From: Aliivibrio salmonicida LFI1238
GTDB taxonomy: Bacteria; Pseudomonadota; Gammaproteobacteria; Enterobacterales; Vibrionaceae
Assembly: GCF_000196495.1 (NCBI RefSeq)
Contig: NC_011312.1
Coordinates: forward strand, 1,922,001 to 1,986,000
DNA length: 64,000 nt
Reading direction: 5' to 3'
Below the pieces are notes generated by a model. It was not told the origin of the DNA and made no database searches. It saw only the letters and a program-made list of their open reading frames with translations. Every line of letters begins with the position of its first letter. Position 1 is the stretch's first letter. The translations under genes were made by a program, and so were the position numbers. Positions 36,017 to 47,158 of this stretch are shown piece after piece.

Positions 36017-37168
36017 ATGATCACTCATGTTGGCATTATGGATCAAGACCCTGTCCGTCTTGTGACTCCACTTCTCGACCTTTCTGTAAAAGGCGAACAT
36101 ATGATTTTCATTGGGGATGAAAATCAAAAAGACATGTTCGTTCGTTTAGAATCTATTCTTCAATACAAAGGCATTAGCTCTGAGTTTTACGAAATCCCTA
36201 ATATCGTAGATACTCATCTTATCAAGCAATCTCTACAAGCGCTTGCGGCTGATATTAAAGACAGATACAGCGAAGTAAAACTGAACGCAAGCTGTGGCCT
36301 TCGTCACCGTCTTCTTTCTGCTTATGAAGTTTTTCGTTCATACCATTGGCCTATTTTTGTGGTTGAACCTTTCAGTGACAAACTATGCTGGGTTTATCCT
36401 GATGGTCGCAAACAAAAACACGTTGCTGATAATATTCGATTAAGTGATTATCTTGCTATTTTTGGTGCTCGTTGTGAGTTCTCTGAAACCGAGCTTCCTG
36501 AAAGCATGGATAAGCGTCTGCGTGAATTATGTCAACGCTGGGCAAGTAACGCTCTTGAATTGGGCCCAGGTCTTGCGACGCTAAACTATTTAGCAACAAC
36601 CTGTCGAAAAGAACAACGTTTAGATGTAGAAGTTACGGAGAAACAACAAAGCTACAAAGAGCTTAATATGTTGCTAACTGATCTTGTTGAAACAGGATTA
36701 GCTACCTACGAAAACGGCACATTAACTTTTGATTGTGAAGAAGCTCGACGTTTAGCGAATGGAGAATGGTTAGAAATTTTGGTTCATAATACCGTCGTCG
36801 ATATCCAACAATATTTACCGACGCTTCAAGATCACTCATTGAATGTACAAGTTCACCGTGAAATTGGCACAAAAGACGTTCGTAATGAACTTGATGTGGT
36901 TAGTATCGTGAATAACAAGCTGCATATTATTGAATGTAAGACCAAAGGCATGCGTGATGATGGCGATGATACGCTTTATAAATTAGAGTCATTACGTGAC
37001 CTTCTTGGCGGCTTACAAGCACGAGCAATGTTAGTTAGTTTCCGACCTTTACGTAATAATGACATTATGCGAGCACAAGATTTAGGCTTAGCGATCATTG
37101 GTCCTGATGAATTAGGCGATCTTAAAAAGCATCTCTTAAACTGGTTCTTAGCCGCTGGCGGTCATTAA
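36017..37168 (+). CDS. CARF-domain nuclease, VC1899/DUF1887 type (Card1/Can2-like)
   Basis: A 383-aa protein matching VC1899 of Vibrio cholerae. The N-terminal Rossmann-like CARF domain (GIMDQDPVRLVTPLLDLSV, FIGDENQKDMFVRL, NASCGLRHRLLSAYEVF) binds cyclic oligoadenylate in related proteins. The C-terminal PD-(D/E)xK nuclease has the catalytic elements NELDVVSIVNN and LHIIECKTKG (Glu/Asp and Glu-x-Lys). In type III CRISPR hosts such proteins are collateral nucleases activated by cyclic oligoadenylates, but no cas gene or array lies nearby. A CD-NTase lies 30 kb away. Its activator here is unknown. Confidence 0.9.
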   Translation: MITHVGIMDQDPVRLVTPLLDLSVKGEHMIFIGDENQKDMFVRLESILQYKGISSEFYEIPNIVDTHLIKQSLQALAADIKDRYSEVKLNASCGLRHRLLSAYEVFRSYHWPIFVVEPFSDKLCWVYPDGRKQKHVADNIRLSDYLAIFGARCEFSETELPESMDKRLRELCQRWASNALELGPGLATLNYLATTCRKEQRLDVEVTEKQQSYKELNMLLTDLVETGLATYENGTLTFDCEEARRLANGEWLEILVHNTVVDIQQYLPTLQDHSLNVQVHREIGTKDVRNELDVVSIVNNKLHIIECKTKGMRDDGDDTLYKLESLRDLLGGLQARAMLVSFRPLRNNDIMRAQDLGLAIIGPDELGDLKKHLLNWFLAAGGH

Positions 37169-37260
37169 TCTCTTTGTAAATAATGATCCGATACTAAAAA
37201 AGACCGATTAACTGATCTTTTTTATTATCGGGACTTTAAATTGCATCAATATACAGCGAT

Positions 37261-37300
37261 AAAAATGCCGCTTATTCGTTAAGAATCAGCGGCATTTTTT
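37261..37300. terminator. Bidirectional terminator between the CARF nuclease and udp
   Basis: A 12-bp perfect stem AAAAATGCCGCT / AGCGGCATTTTT with a loop of about 15 bases, flanked by A and T runs. Confidence 0.88.
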
Positions 37301-37320
37301 ATATCTATTCGCTTCAGTGA

Positions 37321-38079
37321 TTATAGAAGATTACGAGCCGCCTCAATCACAACTTTAATTGAACGAGCTTCAGTTTCTTTTAATGTCACGTGATCAGGTG
37401 TTTCTTTTTGAGTACGGTTAATAATAACACCGGCAACACAACCCGCACGTAAACCAGAGCTTGCACACATAGTTAATAGCGTTGCAGATTCCATCTCAAA
37501 GTTTAACACGCCCATGTCTTGCCATTCTTGCATAGAACCTTGGAAACGCTTAACAACACGACCAGAGAACGTATCGTAACGCTCTTGACCTGGGTAGAAT
37601 GTATCACTTGATGCAGTAACACCGGTATGTACTGTCGCGCCTTGGTCAACAACCGCTTTACGCATTGCTGTTGCAACATCAAAATCAGCAACGGCTGGGA
37701 ATTCCATTGGAGCAAAATGCAAGCTCGCACCATCTAAACGAACTGAACCTGTCGTTACAATCATATCACCTACATTTACATGCGGTTGGATTGCACCAGT
37801 AGTACCAACACGTAAGAAGGTACGCACACCCAATTGAGCTAACTCTTCAACAGCAATAGACGTTGATGGACCACCGATACCAGTAGAACAAACAACAATT
37901 TTTTTGCCTTCTAATTCTGCTAGATACACAGTGTATTCACGGTGACTTGCTAAAAACTTAGGGTTTTCCATTTGTTCTGCAATTTTCTGAACACGTGCTG
38001 GATCACCTGGAATGATAGCCATTTCTGCGCCTTGAAGATCGTCTTTTGTAACACCTAAATGGAATACTGCTGCTGTCAT
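37321..38079 (-). CDS. udp: Uridine phosphorylase
   Basis: A 252-aa nucleoside phosphorylase that converts uridine and phosphate to uracil and ribose-1-phosphate in pyrimidine salvage. The N-terminus (VFHLGVTKDDLQGAEMAI), phosphate-binding GDPARVQKIA and GTTGAIQPHVNVGD, and the purine/uridine phosphorylase signature with MESATLLTMC are all present. It has the length of the E. coli enzyme (253). AAGGAG lies 7 bases upstream of the ATG. The 368-base upstream region contains only a half CRP-like site (GTGTGACTAAGATC), not a full one. Confidence 0.95.
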   Translation of the reverse strand: MTAAVFHLGVTKDDLQGAEMAIIPGDPARVQKIAEQMENPKFLASHREYTVYLAELEGKKIVVCSTGIGGPSTSIAVEELAQLGVRTFLRVGTTGAIQPHVNVGDMIVTTGSVRLDGASLHFAPMEFPAVADFDVATAMRKAVVDQGATVHTGVTASSDTFYPGQERYDTFSGRVVKRFQGSMQEWQDMGVLNFEMESATLLTMCASSGLRAGCVAGVIINRTQKETPDHVTLKETEARSIKVVIEAARNLL

Positions 38080-38447
38080 GGTTAACTCCTTGCGATTGTA
38101 GGGTCGCGTTAATTAAATAGTTATATTTGATTCGATGAAGTTACTCTACCCAAACGGTTGAGGCATTAGTGTGACTAAGATCCCGAAAGGAATGATGATA
38201 GATTACACTCTTGCACAGAAAACCGATTGGCATCACAAAAATTGGGGGCTTTGGTTAACTTACACTCAAGATTAACGCGACTTATATGACCTTACAATCA
38301 TTTCGAATTGAATCGGTATAATTGATAGCACTATCTTTTATTGAAACTGAAGCTCACTTTTAAATAATTATTAACCTTAGTATTGGCTTTTTTGCCTTCT
38401 ATATCCTTAACTTATAATAAGTTATATATTATGTACTGAGGCCATGG
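38080..38447. promoter_or_regulatory. Divergent promoter region, udp / giant adhesin
   Basis: About 370 AT-rich bases between divergent genes. TTGCCT near 38393 and TATAATAAG near 38411 could be a promoter for the adhesin, which has GAGG 6 bases before its ATG. No clear operator is seen. Confidence 0.45.
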
Positions 38448-41400
38448 ATGAATAAGCAGTCAGATAAAGCAAACTCAAATAATAAAGCTAAATCATTTTC
38501 AGATCCGGGAAAAGAAAAATCACCGATTAAAAAGAAAAAAAATAAAAGCCAACGTTATTTAGCTAGTAGGCTCTCTCTTTACCCTCAATTGATGCTAATT
38601 TTGCCAAGTTTTTCTTTTTCTAAAACATTTACACCAGAAGAATTGGTCGAAGAAAAAGCCTCAAATATAGAAAACGATACATTAGAAGAGTCAAATCCTC
38701 ATCACAATGAATCACTCATTACATTTTTAGATCCTACTGCTGAAAACAAAATGAGCAATATTCAACCTATTCATGATGATACGAACGAGCGCACACCAGT
38801 AATAACGCCAAGCGCACGAAGTAGCTCTCATTTAGCTTCACACGCAATAACTCCCATTGGAATTCTTCCTACGCCAGTGCAAAACCATACAATTAACCAA
38901 GCTCCTGCTATGTTGGTCACTCCCCCTACGACATTAAACACACCTCCACCACAACACTCACAGCAGCAAGCTGTTATTTCAGGAAAAGACTCTGCGACAA
39001 CAACCGAAGATGTGACAACTCATGTTTCCGGAAAGCTGACAATAATAGACTCTGATCTTGGTGAGGCACATTTTTCAAATACTGATATTATCGGCACACT
39101 CGGCACGCTACACCTTACAGAAAAAGGCGCATGGACGTACGATCTTGATAATACTAATCCTGCCGTTCAAGCATTAGGTAAAAGCGCGACAGCAACAGAT
39201 ACCATCACCGTTCATTCTGCCGATGGTACCCCTCATCAAGTAATTATTACGGTGAGCGGCACTAATGATAAAGCGATTATTAGCGGTTCAAATACAGGCG
39301 CGGTGACGGAAGAATCTCAACTTCATACCTCAGGTACACTGACTGTTACGGATGTCGATACCGGCGAAGCCCATTTCTCCAATACCAACATTGTTGGGAC
39401 TTTAGGTACTCTCCACCTAACAGATAATGGTAATTGGACATACGATTTAGATAACACCAACCCGACCGTTCAAGCATTAGGTAAAGGCGCGACAGCAACC
39501 GATACCATCACCGTTCATTCTGCCGATGGCACGCCTCATCAAGTGGCCATCACGGTTAATGGCACTAATGACAAAGCGGTGATTGGTGGCTCAAATACTG
39601 GTGCGGTGACAGAAGAGTCTCAACTTCAAACCTCTGGCACACTGACTGTTACGGATGTCGATACTGGCGAAGCGCACTTCTCCAACACCGACATCGCTGG
39701 GACTTTAGGTACGTTACACTTAACAGATAATGGTAGTTGGACCTATGATCTGGATAACTCAAATTCCACCGTTCAAGCACTTGGGCAAGGTCAGCAAGTA
39801 AAAGATATTATTACTGTTCAGTCAGCCGATGGTACACCCCACCAAATTTCAATAGTTGTAAACGGTAGAAACGATGCAGCTGTCATTACGGGGACAACCA
39901 CAGGTGCGGTAACAGAAGACCGCATCAATGGTATGCAATGGTTATTAACAGGTGGGAAAATGCATGTCTCCGATAGCGATTCTGGAGAGGCTAAGTTTGA
40001 TCCTGTAATACATGCACACAATTATGCGGGCATTGGTTATACCTCCGCACTTGGTGCAGAGGTCATCGTAACTCCGGACGGTGATTGGCACTACCAACTT
40101 GATAATAATATTACCCAAGTCCAGTCTCTAGGTCAGGGACAGTCCTATATCGATAAAGTCACAGTGCATACTGTTGATGGAACCATGCAAGAGCTACAAG
40201 TCACCATAACGGGTACCAATGATGCGCCTACCGTTACTGGAAGTCGCGTATTGCCTGCGGGTACCGAAGATCAAACACTACATATCACTCAAGCTCAGCT
40301 CCTTGCTGGTACGAACGATATTGATAAAAATGATGCAGGCACTTTACACGTAGATGCTGTAACCGCTGATCACGGTACAGTAACGAATAACCCCGATGGC
40401 TCATTTACTTTCCATCCAGACAAAGATTATAACGGCCAAGTTCACTTCACTTATAACGTAAAAGACGCTCATGGTGGCTCAGCACAAGCAACGGCGTCGA
40501 CAACGCTTGCTGCAACATCTGATTCAGCCATTATTAGTGAAGTATCGACTGACCACGTCACTGAAGATGGTTCACACAGCCGCCACAATGCAGGGGTTAC
40601 AACTGAGCTCGCAAATGGAAGACTACAAGTTGTGGATCCAGATAGCGGGGAGAATAAATTCCAGTACAGCCAGTTTGGTGAATCAGCAGTTCACGATCCG
40701 TTTGGTGGCATGTTACGTATTGATAGCATGGGCAATTGGGGGTACAACGTTAATAATGCCAATTTGCAACACCTTGCTCAAGGGCAAACTGAAACCGTTG
40801 TCTACCGTGTTCATAGTTATGATGGAACGGCATACGAGTTGCACATAGACGTTGTTGGCACCAATGACGCGCCAACCGTTACCCAAGTTGCGCTAAGTAA
40901 CGGCACTGAAGACACGCATTATCAAATGCAAGCGAGTCAGTTTGGGTTTACGGATGTTGACACCGGCGACACGCTACATTCCATCGCAATCACAGATCTA
41001 CCACCAGCAACACAAGGTAAGTTTGTACTCGATGGCCACGATATTACTGCGGGGCAACACATCCCTACAGCTGACATCAGTAAGCTTCAGTACGTCCCTG
41101 CGCAAGATTTTAATGGTGATGTTCAGTTTAAATATACTGTTAACGATGGGCATACCGACTCTACAGAGGCTACAAACACTCTTCATTTTGATGCCGTTGG
41201 GGACGTAGCAGTAATCACTGGAACTACAACGGGCGATGTCGATGAAGGGCATGGTAGTTTCGGTGATATGTCACCAGATTACGCACAACCTGGCATGGCG
41301 AAACTAGGACAATCTGCATTAACGGTTGATGGTAAGTTAGATATTGTTGACCCAGATACGGGGGAATCTCAATTTGACGCTAAAGGCGGCGCTTGGAATA

Positions 41401-43109
41401 ACTCCTATCATGGACAATACGGGCACTTATTGTTAAACAGCGATGGTACTTGGCATTACGACGTGACCGTTGGCAGCATTGATTGGGTTGGTAATCGTAA
41501 AACAACCATCGGCACTACCATTGATGAACTGGGTGAGAGTCAAACCCTCACCGACACCATTACCGTTTATTCTAAAGATGGCACAAGCCACGACATAGTC
41601 ATTACCATTCACGGCGATAATGATAGACCTTATATCAGTTCTGAAGTCACACTTGCCACAGGAACAGAAGATATCGCGCAAACATTAACCACTGCCGATT
41701 TACTTACTAATACTGTTGATGTAGATGCCAATGATGCTGGTAAACTTACTATTGAAAATTTAGTTTCCGACCATGGGTCGCTCTTAGATAACAAAGACGG
41801 TACATTCACCTTCACACCAGAGAAAGACTACAACGGTGTTGTTCATTTTAGTTATGATGTCAAAGATGCCCATGGTGGTGTGACGCATACGGGGGCAACG
41901 ACTACCCTTACCGCGGTTGGAGACGCAGCTATTATTACCTCAGGCGCCCAACAAACTATTATTGAAGATGCTTCGGGTCGCCAACATGAAATCGCCAGTG
42001 GCAAATTATCGGTTATCGACCCAGATGCAGGCGAACAACAATTTCAATACAGCCAGTTTGGCGAACAAGTACTCCATGACCCTTTTGGTGGCCACCTAAA
42101 CATTAGTGCGGCTGGAAGTTGGGGATATTCAGTACCGAATAGTGCGTTACAGCATTTAGGCGCAGGTCAAACAGAGCAAGTTAGTTATCTTATACATTCA
42201 AGAGATGGTACCGCTCATACCATCACAATTGACGTGGTGGGAACGAACGACAAACCGACAGTTAACGCGCAAGTGATCACGTCGACAGAAGATCAAGTAC
42301 ATACTTTTAACGCGTCAGAATTTGGGTTTGCCGATGTAGACGATGGTGCCGCCCTTGATCATATCACTATTGCAACAGTTCCTACTGCGTTAGAAGGAAG
42401 TCTGACTCTGAATGGCAAGCTTGTCCATAACGGCGATATAGTCGCAGCGAGTGAGATTGGGAACTTAAACTTTATACCAGCAAAAGATTTCACCGGAGTG
42501 ATTAATTTCGGTTATAGCGTCAATGACGGTGCCGCAAACTCGTCGCTAGCCATCATGAAGTTAGATATTAGTAATGTAAATGATGCAGCTCATTTTCAAG
42601 GCGATAAATTAGGTTCAGTCACCGAAGATTTAAACGTTCATTCCGGCAACTTACTCACTCAGGGAACACTACAAAGCACTGATGTTGATAATCCTGACAA
42701 TCGTTTTAGTGCTGAAAACATCCATCAATTGGCCGATGGTTCTGCTGCGCAAGGTCAGTTGATGATGGGCAGTGACGGACGTTGGGTCTATCGTATTGAT
42801 AATACATCTGTTCAGCACCTTGGCAGTGGTGCAACCCTAACCGAAACGTTTACAGTTCATAGTATCGATGGCACAGAGCAGGCAATTGCTGTCACGGTGG
42901 TTGGCACCAATGATGCACCAACGTTAACCGTGCAATTATCGGGTCATAGCGCGGGGCAATTACACGCCAGTGATATTGATACTGGTGATCAGATGCAATA
43001 CGACACCTTGCAACCTCACGGGCAGTTTGGTCAATTGCACGTTGATCCAACAACAGGTGCATTTAGCTATCAGCAAGCCGCTTCTGTCGCGGGTATGAAC
43101 TTTGAGTAA
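38448..43109 (+). pseudogene. Giant VCBS-repeat surface adhesin, truncated by IS66
   Basis: The N-terminal part of a very large repeat adhesin. A 60-residue lysine-rich segment and a hydrophobic stretch (LSLYPQLMLILPSFSFS) are followed by a low-complexity linker and more than a dozen VCBS/cadherin-like modules ending in V-x-G-T-N-D-x-P/K-x. The first repeats (residues about 190-490) are 101 aa long and nearly identical, for example GTLHLTDNGNWTYDLDN and HSADGTPHQVAITVNGTND. Proteins of this build are exported by a type I secretion system with the signal at the C-terminus, which is missing here. The frame enters the IS66 terminal repeat, whose bases provide the stop codon TAA at 43107. The truncated product should not be secreted normally. 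Confidence 0.9.
39000..39900 (+). repeat. Three tandem 303-bp repeats in the adhesin gene
   Basis: The equivalent points AATACTGAT (39078), AATACCAAC (39381) and AACACCGAC (39684) lie exactly 303 bases apart, that is 101 codons per module. Nucleotide identity is high, so copy-number change by recombination is likely, and assembly across the array deserves care. Confidence 0.9.
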
Positions 43110-43121
43110 GCGTGCGGGGAA

Positions 43122-44591
43122 CTACACCTTGTCTTTTACATTCCAAGGTAAAAGTGAATCGATATCTGGCGATCCAACACATAAACGATCTAGACAATAC
43201 CTAATATAATCGTAAGGGATTAATCCGTTTGCCTTTGCTGTTTCTACAATGCTGTAAAGCATTGCACTTGAATCTGCACCAGCCGTTGAACCCGAAAATA
43301 ACCAGTTTTTCCGGCCGATAACAAACGGTTTAACCGCTCGCTCTGCTCGATTGTTATCAATAGATAACAATCCATCATCAATATAACGAACTAATTTATC
43401 CCATTGATTTAATGTATAGCTAATCGCCTCACCTAATTTTGTTTTAGGTGATACTCGACTAACTGCGCTATCAAGCCAATCACGGAGCTCTTTAAGTAAA
43501 TCGCGGGCTTCTGTCTGCCTAGCAACATACTTGGCTTCAGGGGAAGCCTCTTTTAATAACGATTCGATCCGGTATAGCTTTTGGATTTTACTCAATACCC
43601 AATCTGCACTCCCTGTTTTCCCTTTTACTTGAACACGTTGAGCCTCAATAAATCGTCGACGTGCGTGTGCCCAACAGCCAACTAAAATCGCTTCAGTTTG
43701 TTCATAACCTTGGTAACCATCGGTATGTAAATACCCGTTATAACCTTTTAAAAAGTTAACTGGATGGTAGCCATGCCTGCTAGATTGATAATCATAAAGT
43801 ACAATTCCAGGCAAAACACCAGAGCCTGGAGAATCATAGCCAGAGCAGTAGACCCACATATAACATTTTGCTTTTTCAACATCCAACACATTTACCGTTG
43901 TTTCATCACAAGCGGGTGGGTGTTCAGCCAAATACGAGTAATTCTTATTAGAGGGGAATAGTCCGGGCCATTTATTAACAATCCGCATTCGTCGCCGTCA
44001 ATAAATGTACCCCATGCTGAATTAACGTTTCTGACGTAAAGTGGAAGACTGTATGAAATTTAGCGTAATAAATTGAGCAAGTAACTTGCGGTCGCAATCC
44101 CTTTAGGGATTGGTGACGCTGGCATTGGGGCTTGTTAATGTCTACTGAAGTATTGTTTTTTTCACAATTTCGGCAAGCATATTTAGGACGAACATGTTGA
44201 ATAACTTCCACTTTAGCTGGTACAAATTCCAACTTTCGCTACTGATGTCTTTACCCATCGCATGCATCTCTAGACCGCAACACTTACAAGTTTTATCTTT
44301 TATGTCGTGGATAATAACAGTACGCGGTAAGTCTTCAGGTAAGCGTTGGCGTTTTGGCTTTTGACGAGTGTAGGTAATCGTTTGTGTGTCATCATTTTCA
44401 ATGATGATTTCTTCTTCTGTTTCATTGAATAAATCAAATTGAGTCGAGTCAGATTCACTGCTTTTACCAAAGCGCTGATGTTGAGCCAGTCGAAATTGCT
44501 CTAGAAGACGGTTATATTTATTTTCAAGCTGAAGCACAAGTGCTTTCAGCTCGTCAATGGTATCAGGAAGTGGTTTTATTTTATCAGTCAT
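43122..44591 (-). pseudogene. tnpC: IS66 transposase TnpC, degraded copy C
   Basis: The transposase begins at 44591 with MTDKIKPLPDTIDELKALVL as in copy A, but the frame breaks near 44240. Between about 44130 and 43910 many single-base losses occur compared with copy A, giving three overlapping partial frames. From about 43900 to the stop at 43122 the sequence is intact again (CDETTVNVLDVEKAKCYMWV, GCWAHARRRFIE, SIDNNRAERAVKPFVIG). The GYNGYLHTDGY segment that is broken in copy A is intact here. Confidence 0.9.
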
Positions 44592-44662
44592 GTAGATGAC
44601 TATATAACGATAATACAGGTAATCAATCGGTTGCCTCCTATTCTTGACTGAGAATCAACTAT

Positions 44663-45010
44663 TTAAAGGGTTGTTTGATAATGTACCGGTTGATGTCCTA
44701 AGATATCAAAACCTTGTAATAGCAGTGTCAGTTGCTGCTCTGATAATGCTAACGTATCGTTATTTATATTTCGTGGCCATTTGAAGCGGTCTTCATCTAA
44801 TCGCTTGTACCATAAAGCGAATCCTGTTTTATCCCAATACAATATTTTGAGTTTATCACGAGGCTTATTGCAAAATATAAATAGAGCATCACTAAACGGT
44901 GATAGTTGCATTTCTTGCTCAACAATCACGACAAGGCCATTAATGGCCTTGCGAAAATCGACAAAATCACGATGAAGATAAATGGTGGAAACATCAGTAA
45001 ATACATTCAT
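44663..45010 (-). CDS. tnpB: IS66 accessory protein TnpB, copy C
   Basis: A 115-aa protein identical in translation to TnpB of copy A (FVDFRKAINGLVVIVEQEMQ, then YWDKTGFALWYKRL). The start overlaps the end of the broken tnpA. The only clearly intact gene of this element. Confidence 0.93.
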   Translation of the reverse strand: MNVFTDVSTIYLHRDFVDFRKAINGLVVIVEQEMQLSPFSDALFIFCNKPRDKLKILYWDKTGFALWYKRLDEDRFKWPRNINNDTLALSEQQLTLLLQGFDILGHQPVHYQTTL

Positions 45011-45320
45011 GATTGATACCCTTTTAATAAGAGTCCTATCCAGTGAGGTTCAGTATTAGCTGGCAATGTTAATCGCAATTTTCCGATAGAAAGTTGAATA
45101 TCTGGTAATTGTGGAGTGGCGATGATAGTTGATGTTAACGCTTCTACTTTCAAGAAAGTAGAAGCGTTAATCTTTTGTTTCCATCGTGCTTTACGTGCAC
45201 TAAATGTCTTGGCAGAATATTATGGTTACGACAAAATTCAGCGGCACTAAGCTTGCTAGATTGCTGAGATTCAAATAGAGCGTGCCATTGCTCTGGTGTT
45301 CTCTTTTTATCTTTTTGCAT
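45007..45320 (-). pseudogene. tnpA: IS66 accessory protein TnpA, frameshifted copy C
   Basis: One base shorter than the tnpA of copy A (314 versus 315). A single A is missing in the run at the LPKTFSARK codons (GCCAAGAC instead of GCCAAAGAC), which breaks the frame about 27 codons into the gene. Otherwise the DNA matches copy A. Confidence 0.88.
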
Positions 45321-45436
45321 AATTACGTTCTCGTTAAATGAAAGATCGTAAGATACGCATAATGAATTTTATTTGTTAGGTGTAGTTCCCCGCACGCTTA
45401 CGGTGTTTTTAATTGTCTATTCTGAAGAACTGACGA

Positions 45437-47158
45437 TTAAAAACGTTGCCATAATTGATGATAAGCACCCTTAAGTGAAAGTAAACTTTCATGAGTCCCT
45501 TGTTCTATCACTTCGCCATGGTCCATTAAACAAATTTGATCCATGTTTTCTAAGTTCACTAGACGGTGAGTAATGAAGACAACGGTTTTTTGTTTTATAT
45601 GGTCATTTAACACGGTCATGATTTGTTGTTCTGTTTTTTGGTCAAGGCCTTCTGTTGGTTCATCAAGCAGCACAATAGGGGCATCATGCAATAGCGCGCG
45701 TGCAATACCAATACGACGACGTTCACCCCCTGACAATTGACGGCCTCCGTCACCTAACCAAGCACTCAGTCCTTCATTTGATACTAAATCGCCTAAACCA
45801 ACTTTATTGAGTACCTGAGTTAATTCATCGTCAGTGGCAGTATCATTTGCAAGCAATAGATTGTCACGTAATGAACCATTTAGAATATCAACTCGCTGAC
45901 TAACCACGGACATGGCGTTACGTAAACTTGATTCCTTCCATTTCGGCAATTGAACACCATCAATAGAGATTACTCCTGATTTAGGATCCCATTGACGGGT
46001 TAGCAGTTGTAATAATGTCGATTTACCTGAGCCTGTCTGCCCTACGATTGCCATTTTTTGCCCGGCAAGTAAATCTAATGAAATATGTTTAATTGCATCC
46101 GTTTCAGCATCCATATATTGATAGCTAACATCTGAAATCGTTAGATTTCCTTTTACTGCTTGGCTAACGCCATTTTCATCAAAAATAGTATCAGGTGTGG
46201 CTGTGATGATTTCATTTAATCGACGAGCAGAACTTAACGTCTGACCTAAATATTGGAAAGCACCAGCAATCGGCATTAATAATTCAAAGCTGGCCATCGT
46301 AGCAAAAGCGACCATTGCCACCATTGGGTCAGGGGTCATTCCCGCAATGCCATCCGCCGATATCCAAAGCATTAACAGTAGCGTCCAACCATTAGCAAGT
46401 AATAGTAATCCATTCGCTAAGCCAGTAAGCGTTGCCATGTGGCGTTGATTTGATAATAGAGCGACTTGAGCATCGAGAATACGTTGTTGATATTGCTCTT
46501 CAGCACCAAAAATACGTAATTCTGCATTACCTTGTAGCCAGTCTAATGTTTTGATTCTTAATGTGGCTTTGTTATGAGTTAGCTCGGCACCGTTCTTTTT
46601 TCCGAGCTTATAAAATAACGTAGGCCAAATTAATAATAATGAAAATAAGATAGATCCAAGCGTTAATCCAATAGTGAGATCAAACCAAGCAAGAAAAGCC
46701 GTTAATCCAATAATGCCTAATGTACCAACAATAATAGGACTGATCAGGCGTAGATAAACATGATCCATTGCATCAACATCAGCCACAAGACGATTCAATA
46801 AATCGGCGTCACGTAACTTAGAGAATCGACCTGGGATCAATGGGATTAACTTTTTAAAGAAGAAAATACGAAGTTCAGTCAATAATTTGAACGTTGCATT
46901 ATGGCTAACGACGCGTTCGCCCCAACGACCTGCGGTTCTACCAATAGAGAAACCACGTACTGCTCCAGAAGGAAGCATGTAGTTAAACGTTTCACGAGCA
47001 ATGGTTAATCCGGCAACCGCTGATGCGGAAATAAACCAACCAGATACGGTTAACAAGCCAATGGAAGCAAATAACGTAGCAAAGCTGAGTAGCATGCCTA
47101 ACGTTAGTCCAAACCAATGTTTTTTATATAGTTTTATGTAAGGGAGTAAATCACGCAT
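45437..47158 (-). CDS. cydC: CydC, subunit of the heterodimeric thiol ABC exporter for cytochrome bd assembly
   Basis: A 573-aa half-transporter: six-helix ABC membrane domain (start MRDLLPYIKLYKKHWFGL) and ATPase domain with Walker A GQTGSGKSTLLQ, signature LSGGERRRIGIARAL and Walker B IVLLDEPTEGLD. CydDC exports cysteine and glutathione to the periplasm and is required for cytochrome bd assembly. The start MRDLLPY at 47158 overlaps the cydD stop by 8 bases and matches the E. coli arrangement; the frame's longer opening is rejected. The next DNA downstream, 36 bases away, is IS66 copy C. Confidence 0.95.
   Translation of the reverse strand: MRDLLPYIKLYKKHWFGLTLGMLLSFATLFASIGLLTVSGWFISASAVAGLTIARETFNYMLPSGAVRGFSIGRTAGRWGERVVSHNATFKLLTELRIFFFKKLIPLIPGRFSKLRDADLLNRLVADVDAMDHVYLRLISPIIVGTLGIIGLTAFLAWFDLTIGLTLGSILFSLLLIWPTLFYKLGKKNGAELTHNKATLRIKTLDWLQGNAELRIFGAEEQYQQRILDAQVALLSNQRHMATLTGLANGLLLLANGWTLLLMLWISADGIAGMTPDPMVAMVAFATMASFELLMPIAGAFQYLGQTLSSARRLNEIITATPDTIFDENGVSQAVKGNLTISDVSYQYMDAETDAIKHISLDLLAGQKMAIVGQTGSGKSTLLQLLTRQWDPKSGVISIDGVQLPKWKESSLRNAMSVVSQRVDILNGSLRDNLLLANDTATDDELTQVLNKVGLGDLVSNEGLSAWLGDGGRQLSGGERRRIGIARALLHDAPIVLLDEPTEGLDQKTEQQIMTVLNDHIKQKTVVFITHRLVNLENMDQICLMDHGEVIEQGTHESLLSLKGAYHQLWQRF

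Larger units (their letters stand above)
43106..45401 (-). mobile_element. IS66-family insertion sequence, copy C (2296 bp)
   Basis: Bounded by the same terminal repeats as copy A and in the opposite orientation to it. The 8 bases on each side (AACTTTGA and GGTGTTTT) do not match. The left flank is adhesin coding sequence and the right flank is the downstream region of cydC, with no adhesin 3' end between them. This fits an IS-mediated deletion or rearrangement after insertion rather than simple insertion. TnpB is intact; TnpA and TnpC are frameshifted. Confidence 0.95.

Noticed and set aside
36017..37168. A CRISPR-associated function for the CARF nuclease
   Set aside because: No spacer-repeat array, cas gene or Cas10-like cyclase is in the window, so no CRISPR feature is called.
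38080..38447. A CRP site before udp (GTGTGACTAAGATC)
   Set aside because: Only one half-site; the second half does not match TCACA.
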